Numbered from the stretch's first letter, positions 34,090 to 43,766 are shown. The stretch is DNA of 64,000 nt from Phylloscopus collybita (GCA_027886175.1 JAJNNQ010000078.1:1054001-1118000), one strand, 5' to 3'. Numbers and translations are program-made. The notes: generated by a model from the letters alone, not told the origin.

Positions 34090-34350
34090 CAGCTCGAGAG
34101 ACGCGAAAGTGCCCGAGGGAGCAGGGGGGAGGGGAAAAGGGGAATTCCAGGGAACTCACCTGGATCCCTCCTGGGACCCCTCTGGAGCCCTCAGGGACCC
34201 ACCCGGGACCCTCCTCGGCCCCGCCCTGTGGGACCCTGCCAGGGGCGCCGGGGGGCGGGACGCGGGCTTGTTCCCGCTCCACTCTGCCCAATCAGCGCGC
34301 AGCCAGAACCAGGAGTGACGGCAGAACCAGCCAATGGCGGCGAGCGGCGG
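34090..34350 (-). promoter_or_regulatory. Promoter-like region of leader exon B
   Basis: ISRE-like CACTTTCGCGTC at ~34,098-34,110. A Y-box (CTGATTGGG, ~34,287-34,295) lies downstream of a CGTCACTCC element (~34,312-34,320), with a further inverted CCAAT at ~34,340. A donor-like CCAG/GTGAGT at ~34,158 could end a 5' UTR exon. Confidence 0.4.
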
Positions 34351-34369
34351 GCTCTGCACACGGCACGCA

Positions 34370-34547
34370 CTCGGCTCCTTTCGTGGAACTCCGGCATTTC
34401 TCGGGAAGCTCGGCTGAGGAGCGGCCCCGGCGCTGGGCCCGGCCCGGGCGGGAGGCCCAGGAACCGCTGCTGCCCGGAACCGCCGGGAGCTCGGGGGGAG
34501 CGGGGCCGGAGGGCGCTGGGAGCTGGGGGGGAGGCCGGGACTGGGAA
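34370..34547. promoter_or_regulatory. CpG-rich module, copy 1
   Basis: About 170 bases (from ACTCCGGCATTTCTCGGGAA to GGGGAGGCCGGGA) are almost identical to 50,582-50,750. CpG density is very high. Here it lies upstream of the MHC-like exon B; there it lies upstream of the chimeric ITPRIPL1 copy. It looks like a duplicated promoter or first exon. Confidence 0.65.
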
Positions 34548-35519
34548 GGGAAGCTGTTCCTGGTTCTGTTTATTGTTAATGCTGGAGCTGTTGTTGTTTG
34601 TTTGCCTTGTTATACATACCAGTCAAGAATTGTTATTCCTGTCCCCACATCTTTGCCTGAGAGCCCCTGAATTTTCTAAGTTATAATAATTCGGAGGGAG
34701 GGGGTTTGAATTCTCCATTCCAAGGCAGGCTCCGGCTTCACCTGGCACACACCTGTCTTTCAAATTAACACCATTCTCTGAGTTAGTTATAATACAAAAT
34801 TTAGTTATTATATAAAAGTTTGCTATATTATTTATACTATAAAAGTATTTTAACATTGCGTAGTCTCTATTTTAGTATTTCGCTGAGACCTATGATGTAA
34901 AATCAATTTATTACACTGCCATTTCTGTCAGCTATGCAGTGCACACACAAACTGATAGATTGTGTTACACCAGAAAGCAGCTGGAAGGAATTATAAATTG
35001 CACTGTATCAAAATCATTGTGATCAATGACAACGTGCAAAAGCTGATACATGAATGCGAAAGCCAATATTGAATTGTCATTGATATTGTCATTGATATTG
35101 TCATTTATAACCCTCTCTCCTGCAGGCACCGAGGGGGCTCATTCACCCCCTGCCCCCGCATCCCTGAGTGTCCCCAAGTGTCCCCAAGTGTCCCTGAGTG
35201 TCCCTGAACATCCCTGAGTGTCCCCACTGATGTCACCCCAGGAATTCCCATCAGGATTCGGGACAGTTTCAATGCAAATTCCTGGAAAATTCCCCAAATT
35301 TGTCTCAAATCCCGCGCAGTGAAGGAGAGGGGACAAGTGACACCAGTGATGTCCCCAATGATGTCATCACAGTCCCAATGACGTCACAGCAGTGACATCA
35401 CTGTCCCCCAGCAGCCTCGGGATGCCCTCGATGGCTCTTTGGCACCGCTCGGCCCCCGCGCAGTGAGCAGGGCCACCAGGGCCAGCGGAGCCGCCACAGG
35501 GACTTGGGATAAATGTGAA
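34548..35519 (-). pseudogene. C-family downstream repeat and 3' remnant F3
   Basis: 35,410-35,515 carries the end of the family main exon on the minus strand (AIEGIPRLLGDSDVTAVTS-like). 35,225-35,315 has the exon-3-like segment, open here for ~60 codons. 34,767-35,110 is the family downstream block. The main exon is cut at 35,515, where the next repeat begins. Confidence 0.6.
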
Positions 35520-35998
35520 TAAAATAAACAACAAATTTAAAATTTAGCAGCAATTTTAATAAAAATTTAATATACAAAAATTTGGCAATGATTGTTTAAA
35601 TCTGGTTAAGGTTCTGATAAGGCAGAAGCAAAACCAACCGGGGTACGGGGAGGGCTTCTCATCCCACCTCAGGCACAAAACAGAGCAATTCAAACTACAC
35701 TGATCTACTGTCTGCTGATACAGATCCATCAATGTTTCCTGTAAGCTTCCTCCTATCTCTGATTTAAAAATCTACATCGCTGCACTTCATGGCACATGCT
35801 TCACTTGTTGCCAGGGGCTCTTCTGCCTTCTTTGGGTGGTCTTTGGGGTGAAGGCTCACAGTCTTCCTCATTGTCCTCTGAATAACCTCTCTTATTACAC
35901 AGGTGTATTAAGCTTGTATTATGTAAGCCAATACCAAGTTTGACCATTAAGACAATAAATCCCATATAATTAACAATTTTCCTGGAGTTTCACCAACT
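35520..35998 (-). repeat. Dispersed AT-rich element E1
   Basis: Reverse complement of 44,160-44,600 in overlapping blocks (ATTAAAATTGCTGCTA, GGGGTACGGGGAGGGCTT, GCACATGCTTCACTTGTTGC). Its last 138 bases recur in direct orientation at 36,368-36,505. Probably transposon-derived (LTR-like composition); termini not resolved. Confidence 0.5.
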
Positions 35999-36184
35999 TT
36001 CCCTGTTTTACGGGTAAATTTAGATTTAGTCTTATCTCAGTTTCTTCCTGTATTCTACTCTCTCATGAATATCTGCAGGAGAAAGGAGGGACCCCTTCCC
36101 TCTTCTCTTTAACACTGTACTTTTAATTACAATTTTATTTTAAAATCCTGATTACTGTTTCAATTTTGTCAGCATTCCTATTTA

Positions 36185-36300
36185 TCACAGCTGTTTATCA
36201 CACTGAGTGTCCCCAGTGACGTCACCCCAGGAATTCCCATCAGGATTTGGGACAGTTTCAATGAAAATTTCCTGAAAGTTCCCCAAATTTGTCCCAAACA
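36185..36300 (-). other. C2 exon-3-like segment
   Basis: An acceptor-like CTTCTCCCTGCAG precedes TGTTTGGGACAAATTTGGGG on the minus strand. The open frame reads VFGTNLGNFQEIFIETVP and on to a stop at 36,185. Versions of this ~35-residue segment occur in at least five family copies. Because C2 exon 2 ends in its own stop, this may be a 3' UTR exon. Confidence 0.45.
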
Positions 36301-36367
36301 CTGCAGGGAGAAGGGAGGGGAAAAATGACACCAGCAATGTTCCTGATGATGTCATCACCCCAGTGAT

Positions 36368-36505
36368 GTCTTCCTCGTTGTCCTCTGAATAACCTCTCTT
36401 ATAACACAGGTGTATTAAGCTTGTATTATGTAAGCAAATACCAAGTTTGACCATTAAGACAATAAATCCCATATAATTAACAATTTTCCTGGGGTTTCAC
36501 CAACT
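36368..36505. repeat. 138-bp direct copy of the end of E1
   Basis: Same length and nearly the same sequence as 35,861-35,998. It separates the main exon of C2 from its exon-3-like segment, as if inserted there. Confidence 0.8.
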
Positions 36506-36523
36506 GGTGTCACAGCGGTGACA

Positions 36524-37720
36524 TCACTGTCCCTGCAGCAGCCTCGGGATGTCCTCGATGGCTTCTTGGCACCGCTCGGCCACCTTGCGGTGAGTGGGGC
36601 CACCAGGGCCACCAGAGCCACCACAGGGACTCGAGAGGAGGGTGCGGATGTCCCCAAGTGTCCCCAGCAGGTGACGTGTGGCCAGGCTGGCGCTGGCCTC
36701 CCACAACTGCTCGGCCTCGGCCACCGCAGATCTTAACTCCCTGAGGACATCGGGAGTCACCTCCCTTCTCCTCTCCAGGGTGGCCTCGATGTCCCCGAGC
36801 CGGCGCAGCAGCTCCCAGGGGAGCAGGGTGGCTTTGTCACACGCAGCCTCCAAGCGCCCCAGCAGCTCCAGGGCCACCTCTGGCCGCTGCACACCCCTGG
36901 TGTCTGTGCCCTCCCAGAGCTCCTGGAGCTCGGTGGCCTCCCCGGCCAGCCGGTCCCAGCTCTCCCTGAGCGCGGCCACCGAGTCTTGGCCGGCTCTGAC
37001 TGCGGCTCTCATTGTGGCACGGGCCTGGGTGCCCCGTGGGTTGGCTTTGAGGGTGGCCAGGGCCTGGAACAGGGAGGTGACATGGCGCTGGCGCAGGGAG
37101 GTGACACTGCAGTGGCGCAGGGAGGTGTCACTGCAGTGGTGCAGGGAGGTGACACTGCAGTAGCACAGGGAGGTGACACTGCAGTAGCACAGGGAGGTGA
37201 CACTGCAGTGGCGCAGGGTGCAGTGGAGGGTCCAGGTGAATTTCCTCAGGGCTGCACGCAGGGACCTTGGGGACACGGCCCGCAGGAGGTCACAGTCCGG
37301 CAGGGTCATGGTGGCCACCAGACCACCCAGGGTGGCCAGCACATCCACCAGCGCCTCCAGCACCTGGGGAGGGGACAGGGAGGTGGTGGGGACCTCGTGG
37401 CACTTGTGGCCTTCTGGAGTGGCCCCTGTCCCCTCCAGGGGTGCCCTTTGTCCCCTCCCTGGAGAGCTCAGCTCTCCCCTCTGCCACCCCCCATGTCCCA
37501 TCTGCCACCTCCTCGTCCTGTCTGCCACCCCCTGCCACACCCCAATGTCCCCTCTGCCACCGTTGGTCCCCTCCACCCCTCTGTCACCTCCTCCCTTCCT
37601 GCCACCCCCTGCTGCCCCCTTTGGGACCCTGTGTCCCCTCCTGCCAACCCCGTGTCCCCTGTGTCCCCCCGTCCCCTCCCCCACCCCGCACCGGGATTGT
37701 CGCACCTCTGGAGGCTCCAT
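36524..37720 (-). CDS. C2: unrecognised GC-rich helical family gene, best-kept copy
   Basis: Exon 1 starts at 37,720 (MEPPEVRQSRC), followed by a ~310-bp pyrimidine-skewed intron. Exon 2 runs from CAG/GTGCTGG at 37,363 to the TGA at 36,524 (279 aa, no break). The product is Leu/Ala/Arg/Glu-rich with heptad-like spacing, suggesting a bundle of amphipathic helices. It has no signal peptide, membrane segment or motif I know, and ends with the family signature SP.GGSGGPGG, then AE(R/Q)CQ.AIEDIPRLL. Against C1 and C3 it lacks part of the middle acidic region and has a tandem-repeat insert. The intron happens to be open too, so an unspliced 440-residue reading exists. Function unknown; the conserved exon structure argues for a host gene. 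Confidence 0.55.
   Translation of the reverse strand: MEPPEVRQSRCGVGEGTGGHRGHGVGRRGHRVPKGAAGGGRKGGGDRGVEGTNGGRGDIGVWQGVADRTRRWQMGHGGWQRGELSSPGRGQRAPLEGTGATPEGHKCHEVPTTSLSPPQVLEALVDVLATLGGLVATMTLPDCDLLRAVSPRSLRAALRKFTWTLHCTLRHCSVTSLCYCSVTSLCYCSVTSLHHCSDTSLRHCSVTSLRQRHVTSLFQALATLKANPRGTQARATMRAAVRAGQDSVAALRESWDRLAGEATELQELWEGTDTRGVQRPEVALELLGRLEAACDKATLLPWELLRRLGDIEATLERRREVTPDVLRELRSAVAEAEQLWEASASLATRHLLGTLGDIRTLLSSPCGGSGGPGGPTHRKVAERCQEAIEDIPRLLQGQ
37079..37215 (-). repeat. 24-bp coding minisatellite inside C2 exon 2
   Basis: About six copies of a 24-base unit, CAGGGAGGTGACACTGCAGT plus four bases, encoding an eight-residue repeat of the HCSVTSLR/CYCSVTSL type. It stays in frame. The single-copy ancestor (ITSLCQRGVTPL) is seen in C3 and C4. 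Confidence 0.9.
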
Positions 37721-38057
37721 GGCCGCTGGGGACACTCCGGTGGTGGGGGGGGGGGACACGCCCGGGTGACACTCGAGGAACAGGCGGCTCCGGGTGTGGC
37801 CCCTCAGCCCCCGCCGGTCCGGGGAGGGGACGGGCACAGGGCACAAGGGCCTCTGTTCCAGGAGCCTCTCCAGGCACCAGCTCCACTGCAGGGGCTGCGG
37901 GTGCGGATTTTGGGGGGTCCCGGTGCCCCCCGGGCGGGGTCAGTGCTCAGCAGCGGGGCCGTGATCGGGGGTGGCGGGGGCTGCCCGGGACCCCCCCGGC
38001 CCCCCAAATCACAGCCGGGGGTGAAAAACAAAGCTCACTCTTTGAAATTGTTACAAG
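37721..38057 (-). promoter_or_regulatory. C3-C2 intergenic spacer and C2 promoter
   Basis: Only ~340 bases separate the ATTAAA of C3 from the start of C2. It is GC-rich, with CGGGGTCAGTGCTCAGCAGCG and a GTGTCCCCAGCGGCC stretch before the ATG that recurs before C1, C3 and C4. The 5' UTR or core promoter of C2 must lie here. Confidence 0.5.
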
Positions 38058-38063
38058 TTTAAT
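38058..38063 (-). terminator. Poly(A) signal ATTAAA of C3
   Basis: Minus strand ATTAAACTTGTAACAATTTC followed by a T/G-rich stretch (GTGAGCTTTGTTTTT). The same is found after C5 at 49,471. Confidence 0.55.
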
Positions 38064-38171
38064 CAGGGATGAAAAAGGGACAATATCCAGCGCTGGGGTG
38101 TTTTAGAACAATGTTCTCTGTGCACGGCTCCATTGCTGGGGCACACACACATCCATGAGTTCGGGCATCAT

Positions 38172-38390
38172 TCAAACATTCCTGTGAGTTTTGGATGTTC
38201 CAGGAACTCTCTCGTTTGGTTCCAGCCTCTGACTTGTCTGCAGGACATCCCATGGATCAGATCCATATATTTTATTTCTTTTCATGGTCCCACCCTGTTG
38301 TTCCACATTCTCTGGTAAATCAATAAATTCTTCTCCAGCTTTTGTTTCTGTTTCTTTGGTTTCTGTCACTGTTATCACCAGCCTGCAGGT
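38172..38390 (-). other. C3 terminal-exon candidate, 67-68 codons
   Basis: The acceptor-like TTCCCACACCTGCAG precedes an open frame (LVITVTETKETETKAGEEF, then ENVEQQGGT and ending TSKTHRNV). It is open also in the C5 counterpart, with a 3-base indel that keeps the frame. It lies between the main exon and the poly(A) signal. Confidence 0.5.
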
Positions 38391-38629
38391 GTGGGAAATG
38401 ACAGAATTGTTTTACACCATTCTCCGAGTCAGTTACAATATAAAAATTAGTTAAAATTGTTACATTACAAAAGCATTTTAGCATTGTGCAGTCTCCATTT
38501 CAGTATTTTGCTAAGGCCTAGGATATAAAATCAATTTATCACGCTGCCATTTCTGTCGGTGCACACATAAACTGTCTCAAACACTGTGGGGTGAGGGGAC
38601 AAGTGGCACCAGCGATGTTCCTGATGATG

Positions 38630-39926
38630 TCACTGCCCTGATGATGTCACAGCGGTGACATCACTGATCTCCAGCAGCCTTGGGATGTCCTCTTTGGCGC
38701 TTTGGCACAGTTTGGCCACCACGCGGCCATGGCGGCCACCAGGGCCACCAGAGGCACCACAGGGACTCAAGAGGAGGAAGTCAATTTCCCCAAGTGCCAC
38801 CAGCAGGCGGGCACTGGCCTCCCACAGCCACTCAAACTCGGCTGCCTCAGCCACCGTGTCCTTGAGGTCATCGGGGGACACCTCCTCTGTCCCCTCCGGG
38901 GTGTCCTCAATGCACCTGAGCCAGTAGTGCAGCTCGTGGGGGGTCACCCAGGCTTCGTCACACGTGTTCATCAAGCGCCCCAGCAGCCCCAGGGCCTCCT
39001 CCACTCACTGTTCCCTCAAGGTGGCCAGCCTCGCCTGCCTGGTGGCCACCACAGCCTCTTCCCTGGCCTTGGTGGCCGCCGCCACGGGGGCATCGTGTGC
39101 GGCCACCACTGAGGCCAGGGCCACCGACGGCTGCCGGGCCGCGGCCACCAGGCTGTCCCCGGCTGTCCCCGAGCACTGGGGGGTCTCATCCCACAGGTCC
39201 CTGGCCAGGTCGCGGGTGGTGTTGGCCTTGGCAGTGTCCTCATTGGTGGCCTCAGTGGTGTCCTTGCCCTTCAAGGTGTCAAAGATCTCCACGGCCTCCC
39301 ACCACAGATGGTCCCAGTTCCCATTCTTCACATCCATCAACTCCCACCAGGCTCTGGCTGTGGCTCTGGCATCGGCCCAGGTGGCCCCCGGGGAGTCCCT
39401 GAGGGTGGTCACAGCCTGGCTCAGGGGGGTGACACCGCGCTGGCACAGGGAGGTGATGTCACTGTGGTCCAGGGCATCCCGGAGGCTCCAGATGAATTTC
39501 CTCAGGTCTGCGTGCAGGGACTCTGGGTACAGCGGCCACGCTCTCCATCGTGGTGTGGTCACGGTGGCTGCCAGCTCACCCAGGATGGCCACCACGTCCA
39601 CCTGTGCCTCCAGCAACTGGGGAGGGGACAGGGGAGGTGGTGGGGACCTTGTGGCACTTGTGGCCTCCTGGGGTGGCCCCTGTGTCCTCCAGGGTCCCCT
39701 TTGTCCCCTCCCTGGAGGGCTCAGCTGTCCCCTCTGTCCCTTTGTCACCCCCTTGCCCTCGCTGTCACCCCGTGTCACCCCACGCTATTCTCCTCCACCT
39801 CCTACCCTCGGTCCCCTCCCCCCTCTGTCACCTCCCCCTTCCTCCCACGCCTTCCTGTCCCCTTTGCGACCCCCTGTCCTCTACCCTCACCTTGTGCCAG
39901 AATCGTTGCATGTCCCAGGGTTCCAT
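38630..39926 (-). pseudogene. C3: family copy with one in-frame stop
   Basis: Exon 1 from 39,926 (MEPWDMQRFWHK) to a good donor AAG/GTGAGG. Exon 2 runs from 39,616 to 38,630. It has the full middle region (LRKFIWSLRDALDH, DLWDETP) and the C-terminal signature (SGGPGG, then KEDIPRLLEISDV). A TGA at ~39,006 interrupts it after TLREQ; frame and similarity continue directly behind. The stop lies within GTGAGT, a perfect splice donor. Either a pseudogene, or spliced differently there. Confidence 0.6.
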
Positions 39927-40330
39927 GGCCGTTGGGGACACTCTGGGGACACTCTGGGGACACTCCGGGGGTGAACAGGACCCGGTGACAGCGGCAGACA
40001 CCCGGGGATGTGGCGCGGCCGGGAGGAACCAGGAAGAGGAAACAGAGGCGGCTCCCCTCCCCCCACGCCTGCGGGGCCCCCAGGGGATCCCCGATGTCCC
40101 CTTAAGTGTCCCCAGTGTCCCCGACTGTCCCCAATGTCCCCCTGAGTGTCCCCAATGTCCCCCTGAGTGTCCCCAGTGTCCCCGACTGTCCCCAATGTCC
40201 TCCTGAGTGTCCCCAACAGGACCCCGCTGTCCCCCCCATGTCCCCAGTAAGGCCCAAGTGTCCCCCCAATGTCCTGTTGGGGATACTGGGGACACACTGG
40301 GGTCCTCTTGGGGACACCACAGAGACATCG
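39927..40330 (-). promoter_or_regulatory. C3 upstream region with GTGTCCCC repeats
   Basis: The first ~130 bases match the region upstream of C4 (CCGGGTCCTGTTCAC, TTCCTGGTTCCTCC), so both copies kept a related promoter. 40,080-40,240 is a short tandem array of CCAGTGTCCC-type words. Confidence 0.5.
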
Positions 40331-40930
40331 TGGTGTTATAAATGCACATTATGAAGTTGGCTTTTCACAAGTACTAAAATGAATGCCAGATGTATAATGT
40401 AGAAAGTCCTACTGTATTTCCTTTTTAACATCTTAGAAATGTGATGAATGTGTACTTTCTGAATTGTAAAAGCCTTTTTGTAAAACCAGTCAAACCCATC
40501 GACCAAACTGAATCAAACTCTCCAGGAAGATAAGAGGAGAGGATCTTCCTGCATTCCTGAGCTAACTAGATCAAGATAGCGGTGAACCAAAAGCTACAAG
40601 AAGGAATTTATTGACCTCCCGGTATCAGAAGAATAAAACATGAAATGACTACCAGACACCAACAAGAACTTTATCTAACAAAATGTTAATTTGGTACAAT
40701 GAGACAGGGTTTGGGGGAAGGGGAGGCCAAAAACCAAGGGAACATCTGAACTCTAAAGAATGTTTGAAAAATGCATATGTAAAAGGTTAATCCTTAAAAG
40801 CAAGGAATCTGAAGGAGTGGCTGCGCTTTTCTGGTGAAGGCACCCCAGCTGGAACCTTGCTTTTCTCTCTCCTAATTGTCTATTTTTTTTATGAAACGTA
40901 TAAATTCTTCTAAGAAAGTGAACCTCATTT
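40331..40930 (+). other. AT-rich element, LTR-like in composition
   Basis: Unlike its GC-rich surroundings. It could run from TGAAGTTGGCTTTTCACAAG (~40,350) to CTCATTTTTCACA (~40,935), TG...CA-like ends, with an AATAAA near 40,630. I could not find a target duplication, partly because a minisatellite starts at its end. Confidence 0.35.
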
Positions 40931-41480
40931 TTCACACCAGTATGGATCAGTATGGACCACTATAGAGCAATATGGACCAGTACAGACCAGTTTGGATGAG
41001 TTGGGCTCTGGGATGGGCACGGGCTGCCCGTGGGGCTGATGGTGCTGTGTACGGCCATGCGTGAGTAAAAACCAGCACGGACCACTATAAACCAGTATGG
41101 ACCAGTATAAACCAGTACAGACCAGTTTAGATGAGTTGGGCTCTGGGCCAGGCACAGGCTGCCTGTGGGACTGATGGTGCTGTGTGAGGCTGTGTGTGAG
41201 TAAAAACCAATATAAACCAGTATAAACCAGTATGGACAATATGGACCAGTGTGGACCAGTATGGAGCAGTATAGAGTGGTATAAACCAGTTCAGACCAGT
41301 ATAGACCAGTATGTATATATACAGACCAGTAGAGATTTCTACCTGCCCTGACCAGTATAGAGCAGTTTATACCAGTAGGGACCAGTAATAACCAGTAGAG
41401 ACCAGTATGAGCCACTATAGAGCAGTATGGACCAGTATGAACCAGTTTAGAGCAGTGGGGACCAGTTCAGACCAGTTCAG
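40931..41480 (+). repeat. Minisatellite, unit about ACCAGTATGG
   Basis: Dozens of degenerate 10-11 base units (ACCAGTATRR, ACCAGTTTAG, ACCACTATAG), interrupted by two similar ~90-base blocks carrying GATGAGTTGGGCTCTGGG. It lies between the divergent copies C3 and C4. Confidence 0.9.
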
Positions 41481-41836
41481 AGCTTCCCCTGCCCCAGGAT
41501 GGGGACACTGGGAGGGGACTGGGAACACTGGGCTGATGGCATGGGTGGCACTGGGGACACTAGGGTGACCCTGGGATGGCCCACTGGGGTGGTGGCACTG
41601 GCATGGTGACAATGGGGGTGGGGACACTGGGGTGAAACTGGGGACACCGGGCTGGTGACATTGCTATGGTGACACCGGGACAATGGCACTGAGATGGGGA
41701 CTTTGGTCTGGGGACAATGGGGTGGTGATGTCACTTCTTCCTGTTTCCTCCTGGCTGTGCCACATCCCTGCATGTCTGCCACTGTCACCAGGTCCTGTTC
41801 AACCCCCAGAGTGTCCCCAGAGTGTCCCCAGCGGCC
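41481..41836 (+). promoter_or_regulatory. C4 upstream region
   Basis: 41,480-41,720 is a GACACTGGG-type repeat-like tract. 41,725-41,836 matches the upstream of C3 in mirrored orientation, ending GTGTCCCCAGCGGCC before the start codon. Confidence 0.5.
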
Positions 41837-43130
41837 ATGGAGCCACACAAGGTGCCACAATCCTGGCGTGGGGGGACACGTGGGGGCGGCAGGAGGGGAC
41901 AGGAGGGCATGGGAGGAAGGGGGGAGGTGACAGAGGGGTGGAGGGGACCGAGGGTGCAGGGGGGACAGCGGGGGGTGGAAGTGGCAGAGTGGACGAGGGG
42001 GTGACAAAGGGACAGATGTGACAACTGAGCTCTCCAAGAAGGGGACAAAGGGGACCCTGGGAGGGAACAGGGGCCACCCCAGGAGGCCACGAGGTCCCTG
42101 CCACCTCCTGTGTCCCCTCCTCAGGTGCTGGAGGCACTGGTGGACATGGTGGCCACCTGGGCGAGTTGGCAGCCATCGTGACCGCACCACGCAGGGACAC
42201 GTGGCCGGTCCTGTACCCAGAGTCCCTGCACGCAGACCTGAGGAGATTGACCTGGAGCCTCCGGGAGACCCTGGACCACGGCGGTGTCACCTCCCTGTGC
42301 CAGCGCGGTGTCACCCCCCTCAGCCAGGTCCTGGCCACCCCGGGGGGCGACTGGGCCAACGTGAGAGCCTCAGCCAGAGCCTGGCAGGAGCAGGTGGACG
42401 CGCTCGAAGACACCTGGTTCTGGCAGCTCGAGGAGGCCGCCAATGTCCTCGATGACTGGAAGGAGGCGGCCAAGGCACCGCCAAGGCCACCGCCAAGGCC
42501 ACTGTCACTGGCCTGGCCAGGGACCTGCGGGACGAGACTGCCAGCGGGAGGACAGCAGGGGACAACGTGGGGTTGTCCACCAGGTCAGTGGCCACAGCCC
42601 CGCAACCATGGGCGACCCTGGCTGAGAGAAAGGCGGCCTTGTTGGTGGCCGCGCATGAGGCCCGGGTGGCAGTGGCCACCAAGGCCATGGAAGAGGCCGT
42701 GGCGGCCACCAGGCAGGTGGGGGCGGCTGCCAGGAGGGGACAGCGGGCAAAGGTGGTCCAGGGGCTGCTGGGGCGCTTGGTGGTTGCGTATGACAGAGCG
42801 TCCCTTCTCCCCATGGAGCTGCATGACCTGCTCGTGGACATCGAGGCCACCCTGGAGGGGACAAAGGGGGTGTCCCTCGATGTCCCCAAGGCCTCAGTGG
42901 CCACAGTGGCTGAGGCTGAGCAGCTGTGGGAGGCCAGCTCCTGCCTCATAAGGTGTCACCTGCTGGGGATAACTGGGGACATCGTCAACCTCCTCTTCTG
43001 TCGCTATGGTGGCTCCGGTGGCCCTGGTGGCACCCGTGGCCGTGCAGTGGCTGAGCAGTGCCAAAAAGCCATTGAGGACATCCTGAGGCTGCTGGAGGAC
43101 AGTGATGTAACTGTAATGTCATTGGGATGA
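41837..43130 (+). pseudogene. C4: family copy with two frameshifts
   Basis: Exon 1 at 41,837 (MEPHKVPQSW). Exon 2 starts after CTCCTCAG at 42,125. A one-base loss near 42,157 (GCCACCTGGG against GCCACCCTGGG) shifts the frame after VDMVAT. The frame is right again from LAAIVTAPRRD, and shifts once more near 42,470 in a CCAAGGCACCGCC run. It then reads to the stop at 43,130 through the family signature (GGSGGPGG, then CQKAIEDILRLL). Otherwise similar in length to C1 and C3. Probably a pseudogene, unless the indels are assembly errors. Confidence 0.6.
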
Positions 43131-43155
43131 TGACATCATTAGGAACACCGCTGGT

Positions 43156-43766
43156 TGTTGGGGAAGATGAAAAAGGAAAGCCTTATAAATATGACCGCTT
43201 AGGTTTTGAGAATATGAAACCTGTAAGTGAAATGGAATTGAAAGCAAGTTTCGATGTCTAAAGCCTTAGTCACTGGGCAACTGGAGAACAATACTGTGGA
43301 CAGATGAAGGTAATCAATCTCCTTTTGATTAAACAATGCCCTTCTCCTTACCAAAAGTCCAAGGGTCAGAGCAGACCCTACTCGCTTGGCAGGAGGAGTT
43401 TTTAGGGTTTAAAATATAACACAGTATGGTAATGTAATGATTCTTATAGGCTGTATGTAAATGCTATAGGATTTGTATCTTGTATTAGATTGGTTGGTGT
43501 AAGCTAGAATATTCAGTATAGAAGAAGATTTAATGTATTGTAACGGGAACTTTTCTCTCTTCTCTTCACCTTCACTCTTACTTTTCTTCAGCTCATCTCT
43601 TGCCCTCTCCTTCTCTCTCTTGGGCCTGCTCTGAGCTGCAGCTGGCAGCTCTTAGCAGGGCCCCTACACCCACGCTCTGTGCAATAAACCACATGCTCCA
43701 AGACCAGCCTTGACTCCAGAGATCTCTCGTCTCCATCCGTCCCGACCGTACAACCCAGCTCCTACA
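43156..43766 (+). mobile_element. Solo LTR, 611 bp, with 6-bp target duplication
   Basis: Starts TGTTGGGGAAGATG and ends CAGCTCCTACA. It is flanked by GCTGGT at 43,150-43,155 and 43,767-43,772. The uninterrupted site (CATCGCTGGTG.CACTTGTCC) is present in C3, C5, F2 and F3. AATAAA at 43,683-43,688. Class II ERV type by duplication length. It lies between the main exon and the exon-3-like segment of C4. Confidence 0.95.

Larger units (their letters stand above)
37870..39770. repeat. Arm 1 of a ~1.9-kb inverted duplication
   Basis: Reads as the reverse complement of 47,760-49,680: part of intron 1, main exon, exon-3 remnant with the same truncation (TGTTTGAGACA/GTTTATGTG), terminal-exon candidate, poly(A) signal and start of the next spacer. 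The arms differ by scattered substitutions and small indels. C4 lies between the arms. Confidence 0.85.

Noticed and set aside
32325..34686. Gly/Arg/Pro-rich open frames in the MHC-like region
   Set aside because: They run through degenerate tandem repeats and promoter modules and change frame between the duplicated blocks.
36524..37846. A single 440-residue unspliced protein for C2
   Set aside because: It reads through a tract that is stop-containing or out of frame in the other copies and is bounded by acceptor and family start exon; I take it as an open intron.
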